Made by a program: the position numbers and the translations under genes
Part shown: in pieces, positions 27,333 through 36,125 of the stretch
Layout of the letters: every line of letters starts with the position of its first letter
How positions within the stretch are numbered: the first letter of the stretch is position 1
The notes under the pieces: generated by a model
What the model was told of the DNA's origin: nothing
Seen by the model: only the letters and a program-made list of their open reading frames with translations
Database searches by the model: none
Source: Prolixibacteraceae bacterium
GTDB taxonomy: Bacteria > Bacteroidota > Bacteroidia > Bacteroidales > Prolixibacteraceae
DNA length: 53,149 nucleotides
Direction of reading: 5' to 3'
NCBI GenBank assembly: GCA_028377305.1
Contig: JAONJW010000017.1
Location: forward strand, 1 to 53,149

Positions 27333-28295
27333 CTACTCAAAAATAGATAACAAAGATATCTTTTTTCTCTTCGATTGACGGTTTAAATGTGACCCTGCTT
27401 GCTTTAAACTCGTATTAAATTCAAAACCAATGATAAGAGAGTAAGCATTTAAATAGATCCACATCAAAACCACCAACATTGCTCCAATAGATCCGTATAG
27501 TTTATTATACCTTCCAAAGTTGTCTATGTAATATGTAAAACCTGTGGATATTAATATGGTTAACAATGCAGCTATGGCACCACCAATCGATACCCTCGAC
27601 CACTTTGCTCTTTTAGCAGGAGCAAACATATACAAACAGCTATAAGCACAATATAGAAATCCAAAACCAACAATCCATCGTAATACATTCAATAGGAGTG
27701 TAAAGATATTATCTTCTAATATTCCTGCGGAAATAAGCCAAGAGGAAACATACTTACCGAATACAATAGATCCGATGGCAACAGTGCCAAACAGCGTCAA
27801 CAAAACGACTAAAAATAGTGCGATTAATCGTTGATTTAGCAACGATCGAGACTCAACCTCATGAAGCGTTGCATTAAATGCTGTAATCATGGCATCGATA
27901 CCACTAGTGGAAAAAATTAAGGCAGTAATAAAACCAAAGCTCAACAATCCTCCATGCTGCTGTGTCAATACATCATTAATTGTCTCTTCTATAGCATAAT
28001 ATGCATTGTGAGGCATTGCCTGATACATAAATCCCATCATCTGTTCCTGAAATCCATCAATGGGAATGTAAGGCAGTAATGTAAATAGAAAAATAATAGT
28101 TGGAAACATTGCTACAAAAAGATTAAAAGCAATAGCAGATGCTCTAACACCCAAACGGCCACCAATGATTCCTCTTAAAAAGAAAACAATAAAATCATAC
28201 AAAGGAACTCCCCCCATCATAGGGATCCTAATTTTCCTTGCATGAATAAAGATAGATAACCAACGTCTTTTTAAATAAGTTTTATTCCACTTCAT
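27333..28295 (-). CDS. YihY/BrkB-family inner-membrane protein
   Basis: Polytopic membrane protein of the YihY (virulence factor BrkB) family. It was once thought to be RNase BN, but that activity belongs to another protein, so the role is unknown. Six hydrophobic segments are visible between about residues 30 and 290. The family signatures are RASAIAFNLFVAMFPT near 51, and VLRWIVGFGFLYCAYSCLYMFAP and SIGAMLVVLMWIYLNAY in the C-terminal half. The 320-aa length is normal. It lies between the DUF4783 gene (20 bp) and ruvC (29 bp) in one operon. Confidence 0.9.
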   Translation of the reverse strand: MKWNKTYLKRRWLSIFIHARKIRIPMMGGVPLYDFIVFFLRGIIGGRLGVRASAIAFNLFVAMFPTIIFLFTLLPYIPIDGFQEQMMGFMYQAMPHNAYYAIEETINDVLTQQHGGLLSFGFITALIFSTSGIDAMITAFNATLHEVESRSLLNQRLIALFLVVLLTLFGTVAIGSIVFGKYVSSWLISAGILEDNIFTLLLNVLRWIVGFGFLYCAYSCLYMFAPAKRAKWSRVSIGGAIAALLTILISTGFTYYIDNFGRYNKLYGSIGAMLVVLMWIYLNAYSLIIGFEFNTSLKQAGSHLNRQSKRKKISLLSIFE

Positions 28296-28315
28296 TGTTT
28301 GAATATAGTCTTGTT

Positions 28316-28705
28316 CTACTCCTTCTCAAAACGGAGTTGATAAATTCTTTGATTGCCTTCACCTCCCTTAACAAGATAGTATACACGATAATTTCCATTA
28401 TAGGTCTCTAACTTACCAATCACATATGTTGCTTCCGACTTGCCTCCTTGGTGAAGTGCTACAAATTTGGTCGGTTTATTCTCATTGAAGAAAGTAGAAA
28501 TGATAATTTCTGCCTGATTCTTACTGTAGATCCCTTCTTTACTTACGACAACCAACTCCACTGAATCATTAAAGTATGAAGATAGTGTTCTCGAATTCCC
28601 TTGTTGTAAAGCCGATGCAATATCATCAACGACATTAGCATTTGCTAAAAAAGAAATTCCAACCAAAACGAAAGTAAAAAAACTCTTATGTATAAAACTT
28701 TTCAT
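28316..28705 (-). CDS. DUF4783-like exported protein
   Basis: Small exported protein, about 129 aa, of the DUF4783/NTF2-like type found next to rlmH and yihY in many Bacteroidota; its function is unknown. The signal peptide ends near LANAN. The mature part (DDIASALQQGN, YFNDSVELVV, FFNEN, YRVYYLVKG) has the helix-then-sheet pattern of small NTF2-like domains. I prefer the ATG reading MKSFIHK because an AAAGG lies 7 nt before it. An upstream in-frame ATG at 28720 would add five residues (MKGLI). Confidence 0.75.
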   Translation of the reverse strand: MKSFIHKSFFTFVLVGISFLANANVVDDIASALQQGNSRTLSSYFNDSVELVVVSKEGIYSKNQAEIIISTFFNENKPTKFVALHQGGKSEATYVIGKLETYNGNYRVYYLVKGGEGNQRIYQLRFEKE

Positions 28706-28909
28706 AATCAAGCCTTTCATAAATTAACGGCACTGTCCTTAAATAAGACAATATCCAGTATCAAAAGTACATAAAAAATATAAATGGTGTATAATATTTT
28801 ATGTTCTGACCGATATTTGGTCTACATTTTGATAATCAATCACTAGTGTAATAGAGGGAATTTGGAGTATCTAGTATAATAATCATATTACTAATAAGCT
28901 TCAAAACTA

Positions 28910-28917
28910 TATATTTG
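28910..28917 (+). promoter_or_regulatory. Bacteroidota -7 promoter element upstream of rlmH
   Basis: TATATTTG fits TAnnTTTG exactly, about 65 bp before the rlmH start. No good -33 TTTG was found, so confidence is moderate. Confidence 0.42.
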
Positions 28918-28981
28918 TCCAACTAAATACAAGCAAGTTTGTTGTTTATAGAGAAATAAGCACTTTTAGAATTATAATCAT

Positions 28982-29455
28982 ATGAAAGTTACATTCCTTG
29001 TCATCGGTAAGACAGATCAAAATCATCTACAAGAAGGCATTAAGATATTTGAAAAAAGATTGGGACACTATCTTCCATACGAAATGAAGATTATTCCTGA
29101 CATTAAGAATAATCGCAAGTTGAGTGAGAATCAACAGAAAGAAAAAGAGGGAGAGTTAATATTACAACAAGTGCAAAATAGCGACACGATGGTTATCATG
29201 GATGAGCGCGGCGACATGTTTGATTCTATTGGATTCTCTAAGTATCTAGAGAAAAAAATGGTAATGGGAACTAGAAATTTAATCTTTGTTATTGGAGGCC
29301 CTTATGGGTTTTCACAAAAAGTATATGATAGGGCGAATGGTAAAATATCATTATCAAAGATGACTTTCTCTCATCAGATGGTGAGACTCATTTTTGTAGA
29401 ACAACTTTACAGGGCAATGACAATTCTTAAAAATGAACCATACCATCATCAATAA
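28982..29455 (+). CDS. rlmH: 23S rRNA (pseudouridine1915-N3)-methyltransferase RlmH
   Basis: SPOUT-class methyltransferase acting on pseudouridine 1915 of 23S rRNA in assembled 70S ribosomes. The trefoil-knot SAM site is visible as FVIGGPYGFS near residue 103, and the C-terminal MVRLIFVEQLYRAMTI...NEPYHH is the family signature. At 157 aa the length is normal. It is 12 bp ahead of the giant histidine kinase gene and probably shares its transcript. Confidence 0.95.
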   Translation: MKVTFLVIGKTDQNHLQEGIKIFEKRLGHYLPYEMKIIPDIKNNRKLSENQQKEKEGELILQQVQNSDTMVIMDERGDMFDSIGFSKYLEKKMVMGTRNLIFVIGGPYGFSQKVYDRANGKISLSKMTFSHQMVRLIFVEQLYRAMTILKNEPYHHQ

Positions 29456-29467
29456 AAAAAGAGAACG

Positions 29468-32400
29468 ATGAATAGAACGAAAAGAGCCATAAGGAAAATC
29501 ATTTGTCATTTGATATCAGCAATTGTTATATTAACAGGTGCTACTTTTTTATATGGCTCTTTCGACATGAAAGAGTTCAAGAAGGATTCACTTTCTTCTT
29601 TTAATAAGATCTTCAAAACAGAGGAGGCATCGCTTGACAGTTTAAATACAAAAGCAGTCTCATTATTTGGTCTATCGAACAGTATAGACTCCGTTATTCA
29701 TCATATCAAGCCCTTATTATCCGAACAGTATAGAGTATTAATATTTCAGAACGACACCCTTCAATATTGGAGTAATAATGATTGGAGCTTTTATAGTAAA
29801 TACAGCGATGATCTCATGGGGGATGGAGTACATAGACTCCCTAATGGATGGTATTATAACAAGATGCAACCATTAGATGAGAACCACCTTATGGTTACAG
29901 CTTTTGTCATCAAAGAAGAATTCTCGTACACAAATAAGTATCTAAAGCCAAACTTTATAGGCGCATTCTCTCGTCTTAAGAACATTCAACTATATGATGT
30001 AAGAACCATATCCAGTAGTCCAATACATACAAATGATGGTAAGATTGCTCTTTACGCATCTTATATACCACCAAAGAATCCATCGTCGGAACACAACTAT
30101 CTTCTTCTTTGTCTTATTTGTATATCCATGGCTCTAATATATAGTTCTGCCATGAGAATATTACGACTACTAATATCCAATATATTCATCCAGTTAGCAT
30201 CCATACTAGTAGCCTATATACTTATATTTTTATTATATACGCATTGGGTTATACCTCATTTTAATCTACCCTACTTTACCCCTTACACCCTAGCCATATC
30301 AGAATTTATTAACTCTTTGGGGGTTTACCATTTAATCAGCATCACGATATTTTCTTATATCATCACACAAAACATCGTTGTTTTAGACTGGATCAAAGGA
30401 CAAAAAAGTAGATGTTATGGAATCTACATACACCTGTTTGTTATAACTACAGCTACATGGTATTTGTTATGTTATTATCTACAAAAGGGTATTGCAAATT
30501 CTCATTTAAACCCATTCTTTGCAGAAGAACTTCAGTTTACTGTGCCCAATATCATCTTTGCAATATCAATCGTACTAATATTTTTTTCCTTTGTTATATC
30601 CATCCAAACGTGGTCTTATTACAATGAAAGTATATTTAAAAGCAAGAACGTATACTACCTGTTAACCTATCTTGTTCCTCTTATAGGGCTGCTTGAATTC
30701 CCTTACCAAAACCATCACTATGTATTAGTCATTATTCTATACCTTATTACCATTTCTATTCAACTCAAGACTAGAGTCAATGAGAGGCTTAAATATAGAT
30801 TTATGATTCTATTTGTTTTTACCGTCTTGGGAGCATCTACCTATGTTATATTCGGTAAAGAGGGTGTGGATAAGAGATCTAACGAACACCGTGAAGTATA
30901 TACTGAAAAGATCACCAACGAGCGTGACCCTCATGCAGAACTTCTCTTCGACAAGATAAGTAACCGCATTGCAAATGACTCTTTAATCATGAACATGCTT
31001 CCTAGACAAAAAAGAATTAGGGACTATGCGATGCAAAGGTACTTTAGTGGTTACTTAACTAAATACAACACAACCGTCACCCTATATAGAGCTAGTGAAG
31101 AGCTAGAGGTAGAACGCACAGGTAAGTGGATACCTGTAAACGATTTCTTTGACCGTTTGGTTATACGAGAAGGGACAGTGATAAAAGATACCCAATTCTC
31201 TTTCCTAAAATCCATGGAAGGTCGAATCACTTATTTAGGAAAATATAAATACCAGAGTCCATACAGAGAGTATGTATTAATTATTGAGTTAACCTCAAAA
31301 ACATTTGATGAAGGGAAGGGATATCCAGAACTACTCCTAGACGATCGAATACAAGAAATATACAACACCAAATCAGATCTATTCTCTTATGCAAGGTACC
31401 ACAAAGGAAATCTTATCATGCAAAAGGGAGATTTCCACTACCCGGCTCAGTTAGATGGTTCTAAAATCAATATCAATGAAAGACTAAATGGAACAGCTTT
31501 TCATCGAATGGCTTACGATCATAAGGTTACAAGACTTAACGAGACAAACACATTGGTCGTAAGTTATAAAATAGGCTATTGGAAAAACATAATTGTCAAC
31601 ATCTCGTATGCTTTCATTCTATACTATAGTTTTGGTATTCTAATGATGCTCATTTTTTTCAGCAACAAAAAGCATGCGAAGTCTTTTGAGTTGAAGCATA
31701 AAATTCAATACACCATAATCGTTCTTGTGATTACCCCACTTCTGATTCTTGCAGGGGGTATTATCGTTTATAATTATTGGCAATTTAATTCGCAAATAAA
31801 ACAAGATCTTAACCGAAAGGTACAAGAGGTAACGGCATCTCTTCAAATTAATTTCAGCAATACAGAGAATCTGACACCGGAATCGGCATTCTACATTGGT
31901 GAAGAACTAAACCATCTATCTGAGATTCTATGGACAGATATAAATTTCTATGATATAGAAGGTATTATTGCAACAACGAGTCGTCCAGAGATATTTAGAC
32001 TAGGCCTAGTAGGGAATAGAATGAATAGAAATGCATTTGATCATCTCTGTTCCAAAGAGAAAAAAACATTTATACATACAGAACATATTGGAAGATTAGA
32101 GTATCTATCCATCTATGTGCCATTTATAAACAATGAGGACAAAATACTGGGGTATATCAACATTCCATACTTTTCAAAAAGCAGTGATCTTATCAAGCAA
32201 ATCACCACATCTATTATTACATTTATCAACCTCTTTGTAATCATCGTTCTCTTCTGCCTTACACTAGCTATTATTATCTCACAAAAACTCACCTCTCCTC
32301 TCTCGATGATCGAAGAGAAGATAGGGGACATGAAATTTGGAGAGAGCAACGAGAAAATTAAATATCAAGCAGATGATGAGATCGGAAAATTAGTCAAACG

Positions 32401-33136
32401 ATATAATGAAAAAGTTGATGAACTAAAGAAAAGTGCAAAACTTCTGGCAAAAAATGAAAGGGAAGAAGCATGGAGGGAGATGGCAAGACAAATTGCTCAT
32501 GAAATCAAGAATCCATTAACACCAATGAAACTCAATATACAGTATCTACAAAAGATGCACAACAACCAGTCAGAGAACTTCAACAAATATTTTGATAAAG
32601 TAACCCATACTTTGGTAGAACAAATCGATACCTTATCCAATATTGCCACCTCATTCTCTTCATTTGCTAAGATTCCTAGTGCATACATTGAAAGGGTAAA
32701 CTTAGAAGAATCTATCAAGGAGACCATCGCCCTTTTCTCTTCTTCCGGAACAATCCTATGGGACAACCGATGTCAAGTTCCGATGATGGTACTTGCAGAT
32801 AAAGAGCAGCTAGGTCGTCTGCTCATTAATCTAATCAAGAATGGGCAACAAGCTGTTACAGAAAACAAAGAGAGTATCATTACAATAACAACAACCGAAG
32901 AAGAACATCTCTATACCATCTCAATTCAAGACAATGGACCAGGGATAGATAAGGAGGTTCAAGACAGACTCTTTGAGCCTTACTTTACCACTAAAAGTCA
33001 AGGAACAGGTTTAGGACTAGCGATCGTCAAGAAAATAGTAGAGACAATCCAAGGATCGATTGAATTTAAAACAGAAGAAGGAAAAGGGACCAATTTCACA
33101 ATCTATATTCCTAAAACGGATAATCAAGATTCATAA
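29468..33136 (+). CDS. Very large NtrY-like membrane histidine kinase (orphan)
   Basis: 1222-aa sensor kinase. After a first membrane helix (about 12-32) comes a periplasmic segment, then roughly seven hydrophobic segments between about 210 and 465, a second large extracytoplasmic part (about 470-720), and a further membrane segment near 725-745. A predicted sensor region lies between further membrane helices near 760 and 920-940. HAMP is at about 936-990. HisKA contains IAHEIKNPLTP with the phospho-acceptor His1011, and the ATPase has the N box (LLINLIKNGQQAV), G1 (DNGPGID) and G2 (GTGLGLAIVKK, near 1179). The HEIKNPLTPMK signature is NtrY-type. No response regulator is adjacent, so its partner is unknown. 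It is probably co-transcribed with rlmH. Confidence 0.9.
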   Translation: MNRTKRAIRKIICHLISAIVILTGATFLYGSFDMKEFKKDSLSSFNKIFKTEEASLDSLNTKAVSLFGLSNSIDSVIHHIKPLLSEQYRVLIFQNDTLQYWSNNDWSFYSKYSDDLMGDGVHRLPNGWYYNKMQPLDENHLMVTAFVIKEEFSYTNKYLKPNFIGAFSRLKNIQLYDVRTISSSPIHTNDGKIALYASYIPPKNPSSEHNYLLLCLICISMALIYSSAMRILRLLISNIFIQLASILVAYILIFLLYTHWVIPHFNLPYFTPYTLAISEFINSLGVYHLISITIFSYIITQNIVVLDWIKGQKSRCYGIYIHLFVITTATWYLLCYYLQKGIANSHLNPFFAEELQFTVPNIIFAISIVLIFFSFVISIQTWSYYNESIFKSKNVYYLLTYLVPLIGLLEFPYQNHHYVLVIILYLITISIQLKTRVNERLKYRFMILFVFTVLGASTYVIFGKEGVDKRSNEHREVYTEKITNERDPHAELLFDKISNRIANDSLIMNMLPRQKRIRDYAMQRYFSGYLTKYNTTVTLYRASEELEVERTGKWIPVNDFFDRLVIREGTVIKDTQFSFLKSMEGRITYLGKYKYQSPYREYVLIIELTSKTFDEGKGYPELLLDDRIQEIYNTKSDLFSYARYHKGNLIMQKGDFHYPAQLDGSKININERLNGTAFHRMAYDHKVTRLNETNTLVVSYKIGYWKNIIVNISYAFILYYSFGILMMLIFFSNKKHAKSFELKHKIQYTIIVLVITPLLILAGGIIVYNYWQFNSQIKQDLNRKVQEVTASLQINFSNTENLTPESAFYIGEELNHLSEILWTDINFYDIEGIIATTSRPEIFRLGLVGNRMNRNAFDHLCSKEKKTFIHTEHIGRLEYLSIYVPFINNEDKILGYINIPYFSKSSDLIKQITTSIITFINLFVIIVLFCLTLAIIISQKLTSPLSMIEEKIGDMKFGESNEKIKYQADDEIGKLVKRYNEKVDELKKSAKLLAKNEREEAWREMARQIAHEIKNPLTPMKLNIQYLQKMHNNQSENFNKYFDKVTHTLVEQIDTLSNIATSFSSFAKIPSAYIERVNLEESIKETIALFSSSGTILWDNRCQVPMMVLADKEQLGRLLINLIKNGQQAVTENKESIITITTTEEEHLYTISIQDNGPGIDKEVQDRLFEPYFTTKSQGTGLGLAIVKKIVETIQGSIEFKTEEGKGTNFTIYIPKTDNQDS

Positions 33137-33456
33137 AGAAAACATACCAAGTATAAATAAAATGGAGAACGTAGCAGGGGTAATCCGATACTTGTTCTCT
33201 GTTGTTCCTATGTAAAACGTTGGAGTGATGGCAAAATATTCTATGGACTAGATTTGTAGTGATGGATAAGACGAGTCATTTTATGAACTGCCCCTATAAT
33301 AGTATCCTACTATACAGTTAATCATTGCATTGAACTAGCGTAAATAAAGAAAAAATGTCTGATACCGTTAATGTTAATAAGTACATATTAAAATGTTATC
33401 ACTCTTTTTTTTGTATCTTGATCCACGAAATAGAATACCTATAAAACGAAACAATA
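33137..33456. other. Intergenic region downstream of the histidine kinase
   Basis: 320-bp AT-rich spacer. GAGAAC (33165-33170) and GTTCTC (33194-33199) could form a weak hairpin after the kinase gene, and there is a small ATAGTA-TCC-TACTAT palindrome near 33300. No gene or clear promoter was recognised. Confidence 0.4.
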
Positions 33457-35085
33457 ATGAAAATAAATGTTACACTACTATGTGCAATAGCACTGCTATG
33501 GTCATGCCATAACACACAGAAAAAATCGTGTTGCAACGCCAAAGAGAGCATCCCCTTTTTTGGTAATGCAGGTCAAAGAGAAAGCAAGAACAAAGAACTA
33601 AAAAAATTCGACGTAACCCAATATGGAGCGATCGCAAATGATGATAAGGATGATACCGATGCAATACAAGCAACCATCAATGCTGCAAGTCAAGCAGGAG
33701 GAGGTATGGTTTGGATTCCTAAAGGGAAATATATTGTACTCTCTGAGGAATCAGAAAAAGTAATCGAGATTAACCATAGTAATATCCATATAAAAGGAGA
33801 AGGAGAAGGCAAAGATGGAACAATTATCCTGTCGATGCAGCCAAGAACCCAACCTAAAGGCAAAAGCCCTTGGCTGTCTCCTTCGGTCTTCCATACAGGG
33901 CTTAAGATTCATGACACGTATGCCTTCTATAATATCAAAGACCAAGAAAGAAAAGTTAAAGTAACAAAAGATAGCCCTAAAGGCACCAACAAACTATACC
34001 TAACCACTACCAAAGGGATAAAAGCTGGCGATGTTATATTGATCGGGATGCAGAACCAGAAAGATGAACCTAGTCTGATGAAGAAGTTGATGAACAATAT
34101 GAAGTTTGAAAAATTCCAAACTAGTTATAATCAAGCAAAAGAGAAAGAAGAGTGGAGCTATCAATGGTTCACAGAGGTGAAAGAAGTAATGAATGAACGC
34201 GAAGTTATTCTAACGCATAAGCTTACGCACGATTTAGAGACTAGGTATAATGCTTCGGCTGTTAAGATGGCAATGCTTAAGAATATTAGCTTCTCAAACC
34301 TTCGATTCGAAAGCACTTGGAAAGGTGGATATATTCATCACAAGACTTTAGAGTTCGATTACGGATGGTCAGCTATTGGTGTGCATCGCGTGATCGATGG
34401 TATGGTTAAGAACATCACCATCGACAACTACACACAAGCTGTACAGTTAGTGAATAGTTGTAATACGACAGTGCAAGACATTACAATAACAGGAATCCCA
34501 GGACACTATTCAACGAAAATTTACCATTCAAATAACAATCTTTTCCAACGTATCCAAGTATTAGCAGAGAGGACACATGGGCCTTCCACAGAAGGAGCAT
34601 CGCAAGGAAATGTATATACAGAATTTGACTTTGCATATCCTCAACCTCTAGACTTCCATGGTATTGGAGGTATCGGTTTTATGCCCCCAATGAACAATCT
34701 ATGTGAAAATATGACCAATGTTTCTGCCATTGCTGGAGGTGCTGCTCCACAGAACACCCCTCATGCTGGACCAGGAAACACATTCTACAACATCGAGATG
34801 ACAGGAAATACACATGGTCCATTCCAAGAAGTATTCCATTCATGGATATATCAGACCCCTAAAAAATTCAAGATAGACAAACGAGATGATTGTCATATCC
34901 AATATATTGGTTCCAATATTATTGGGGTTTACAATGCACAAAAGAATCTTACGATAAATCAAAAAGCAAACAATAGATCAAACAAACAGGTTATAGTTAA
35001 AGAGCTGAATAGCAAACCAACAACCCCATCTCTTTATCATACACAAAAAGAGGCAGGATGTAAATCTAATTGTGGATCTAAGTAA
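33457..35085 (+). CDS. Pectate-lyase-like (beta-helix) surface lipoprotein with Cys-rich ends
   Basis: 542-aa exported protein. A short signal with lipobox LWSC (Cys17) marks it as a lipoprotein. Residues about 50-110 carry the N-terminal cap of the pectate-lyase-3/GH28-type beta-helix (DVTQYGAIANDDKDDTDAIQ, GGGMVWIPKGKY). The rest shows beta-helix coil repeats (NISFSNLRFEST, MVKNITIDNY, TVQDITITGI). Such proteins are usually polysaccharide lyases or hydrolases, but I cannot assign catalytic residues or a substrate. Cysteines cluster at both ends, 25-26 after the lipid Cys and 535 and 539 at the C-terminus. It is not adjacent to any SusCD pair and has no partner in an operon. Confidence 0.75.
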   Translation: MKINVTLLCAIALLWSCHNTQKKSCCNAKESIPFFGNAGQRESKNKELKKFDVTQYGAIANDDKDDTDAIQATINAASQAGGGMVWIPKGKYIVLSEESEKVIEINHSNIHIKGEGEGKDGTIILSMQPRTQPKGKSPWLSPSVFHTGLKIHDTYAFYNIKDQERKVKVTKDSPKGTNKLYLTTTKGIKAGDVILIGMQNQKDEPSLMKKLMNNMKFEKFQTSYNQAKEKEEWSYQWFTEVKEVMNEREVILTHKLTHDLETRYNASAVKMAMLKNISFSNLRFESTWKGGYIHHKTLEFDYGWSAIGVHRVIDGMVKNITIDNYTQAVQLVNSCNTTVQDITITGIPGHYSTKIYHSNNNLFQRIQVLAERTHGPSTEGASQGNVYTEFDFAYPQPLDFHGIGGIGFMPPMNNLCENMTNVSAIAGGAAPQNTPHAGPGNTFYNIEMTGNTHGPFQEVFHSWIYQTPKKFKIDKRDDCHIQYIGSNIIGVYNAQKNLTINQKANNRSNKQVIVKELNSKPTTPSLYHTQKEAGCKSNCGSK

Positions 35086-35166
35086 TGCATAAATGGGTAA
35101 GGGTAGTCAAAAGCTCTAATTAAATGTCTATTTTAGCAGCCGAAAGAAAAATTACGAAGTGTTATT

Positions 35167-36009
35167 ATGGTAGAAATTGGAAAAATTAATCAACTGCACA
35201 TTGTCAAAGACCACACTGCAGGAATATACCTTGACGGAGAAGACCTTGGAGAGATACTTCTTCCAAACCGTTATGTACCTGAAGACTGTGCACCGGGAGA
35301 TCTTATTGAAGTGTTCATCTATCTCGACTCTGAAGACCGATTGGTTGCGAGTACCGACTTTCCAAAGGTGATGGTTGAAGAGTTCGGATTTCTACAAGTG
35401 AGACAAGTAAACCATATCGGAGCTTTTATGGACTGGGGTCTACCTAAAGATCTTTTGGTTCCTTTCAAAGAGCAACACACAGATATGAAGGAAGGCCAGT
35501 ATTATCTTGTCTTCACATATCTTGACCCTCAATCTAATCGTATTGTTGCAACCTCTAAGACCAATAAACTTCTTGGTAACATCAAACCAGAGTTGAATAA
35601 AGGGGATAAAGTGGAAGCATTGATATGTGATGAAAGAGAGATTGGATATACTGTAATTGTAGATAATAGATTTCGTGGTATGATCTACAAAAATGAAATA
35701 TTTGATACACTAGAGCCAGGGGATCGAATCGATGCATTTGTAAAAGGTGTAAGAGAAGACGATAAAATCGATCTACAAACAACACCGCTAGGATATAAGA
35801 AAGTAGATGAATCAACAGACAAAGTGTTGACCACAATCCAACAGTTCGGTGGTCGAATTAAGGTGACCGACAAATCTGATCCTGAAACGATCAAAGAGAT
35901 CTTTGGCATGAGCAAGAAGACTTTTAAGAAAGCTGTAGGTGCGTTATACAAACAGCACCTTATTGTTTTAGAAGATCAGGCGATTGCCATTGTGAAAGAG
36001 AAGAAATAA
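35167..36009 (+). CDS. CvfB-like protein with S1 RNA-binding domains
   Basis: 280-aa cytosolic protein of the CvfB (conserved virulence factor B) type: tandem S1-like OB folds followed by a C-terminal winged helix. Segments supporting this are EILLPNRYVPED, FGFLQVRQVNHIGAFMDWGLPKDLLVPF (the S1 signature, about residues 73-100), a further S1-like stretch around GDKVEALICDER, and KKTFKKAVGALYKQHLI in the wing. The Staphylococcus member binds RNA and affects virulence gene expression; the role in Bacteroidota is not defined. It is monocistronic, with a strong terminator shared by the convergent gdhA. Confidence 0.85.
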   Translation: MVEIGKINQLHIVKDHTAGIYLDGEDLGEILLPNRYVPEDCAPGDLIEVFIYLDSEDRLVASTDFPKVMVEEFGFLQVRQVNHIGAFMDWGLPKDLLVPFKEQHTDMKEGQYYLVFTYLDPQSNRIVATSKTNKLLGNIKPELNKGDKVEALICDEREIGYTVIVDNRFRGMIYKNEIFDTLEPGDRIDAFVKGVREDDKIDLQTTPLGYKKVDESTDKVLTTIQQFGGRIKVTDKSDPETIKEIFGMSKKTFKKAVGALYKQHLIVLEDQAIAIVKEKK

Positions 36010-36031
36010 ACCCATTAGGGCAGATACAAAC

Positions 36032-36071
36032 AGAGGGGACTACATTGTAAAAATAGTAGTCCCCTCTTTTG
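36032..36071 (+). terminator. Terminator of the CvfB-like gene (probably bidirectional)
   Basis: Perfect 12-bp stem AGAGGGGACTAC (36032-36043) with GTAGTCCCCTCT (36056-36067) and a T-run (36067-36070). In the gdhA direction the T-run after the stem is poor, but the stem is strong enough that it may serve both genes. Confidence 0.9.
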
Positions 36072-36125
36072 TGTCAATATTATAATAAGTCTATAAAACT
36101 TCCTATTCAGAAGGCTATAAAAAGA

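Noticed and set aside
33163-33200. Possible terminator after the histidine kinase
   Set aside because: Only 6 bp pair (GAGAAC/GTTCTC) with a long loop and no T-run; too weak to call as a terminator.
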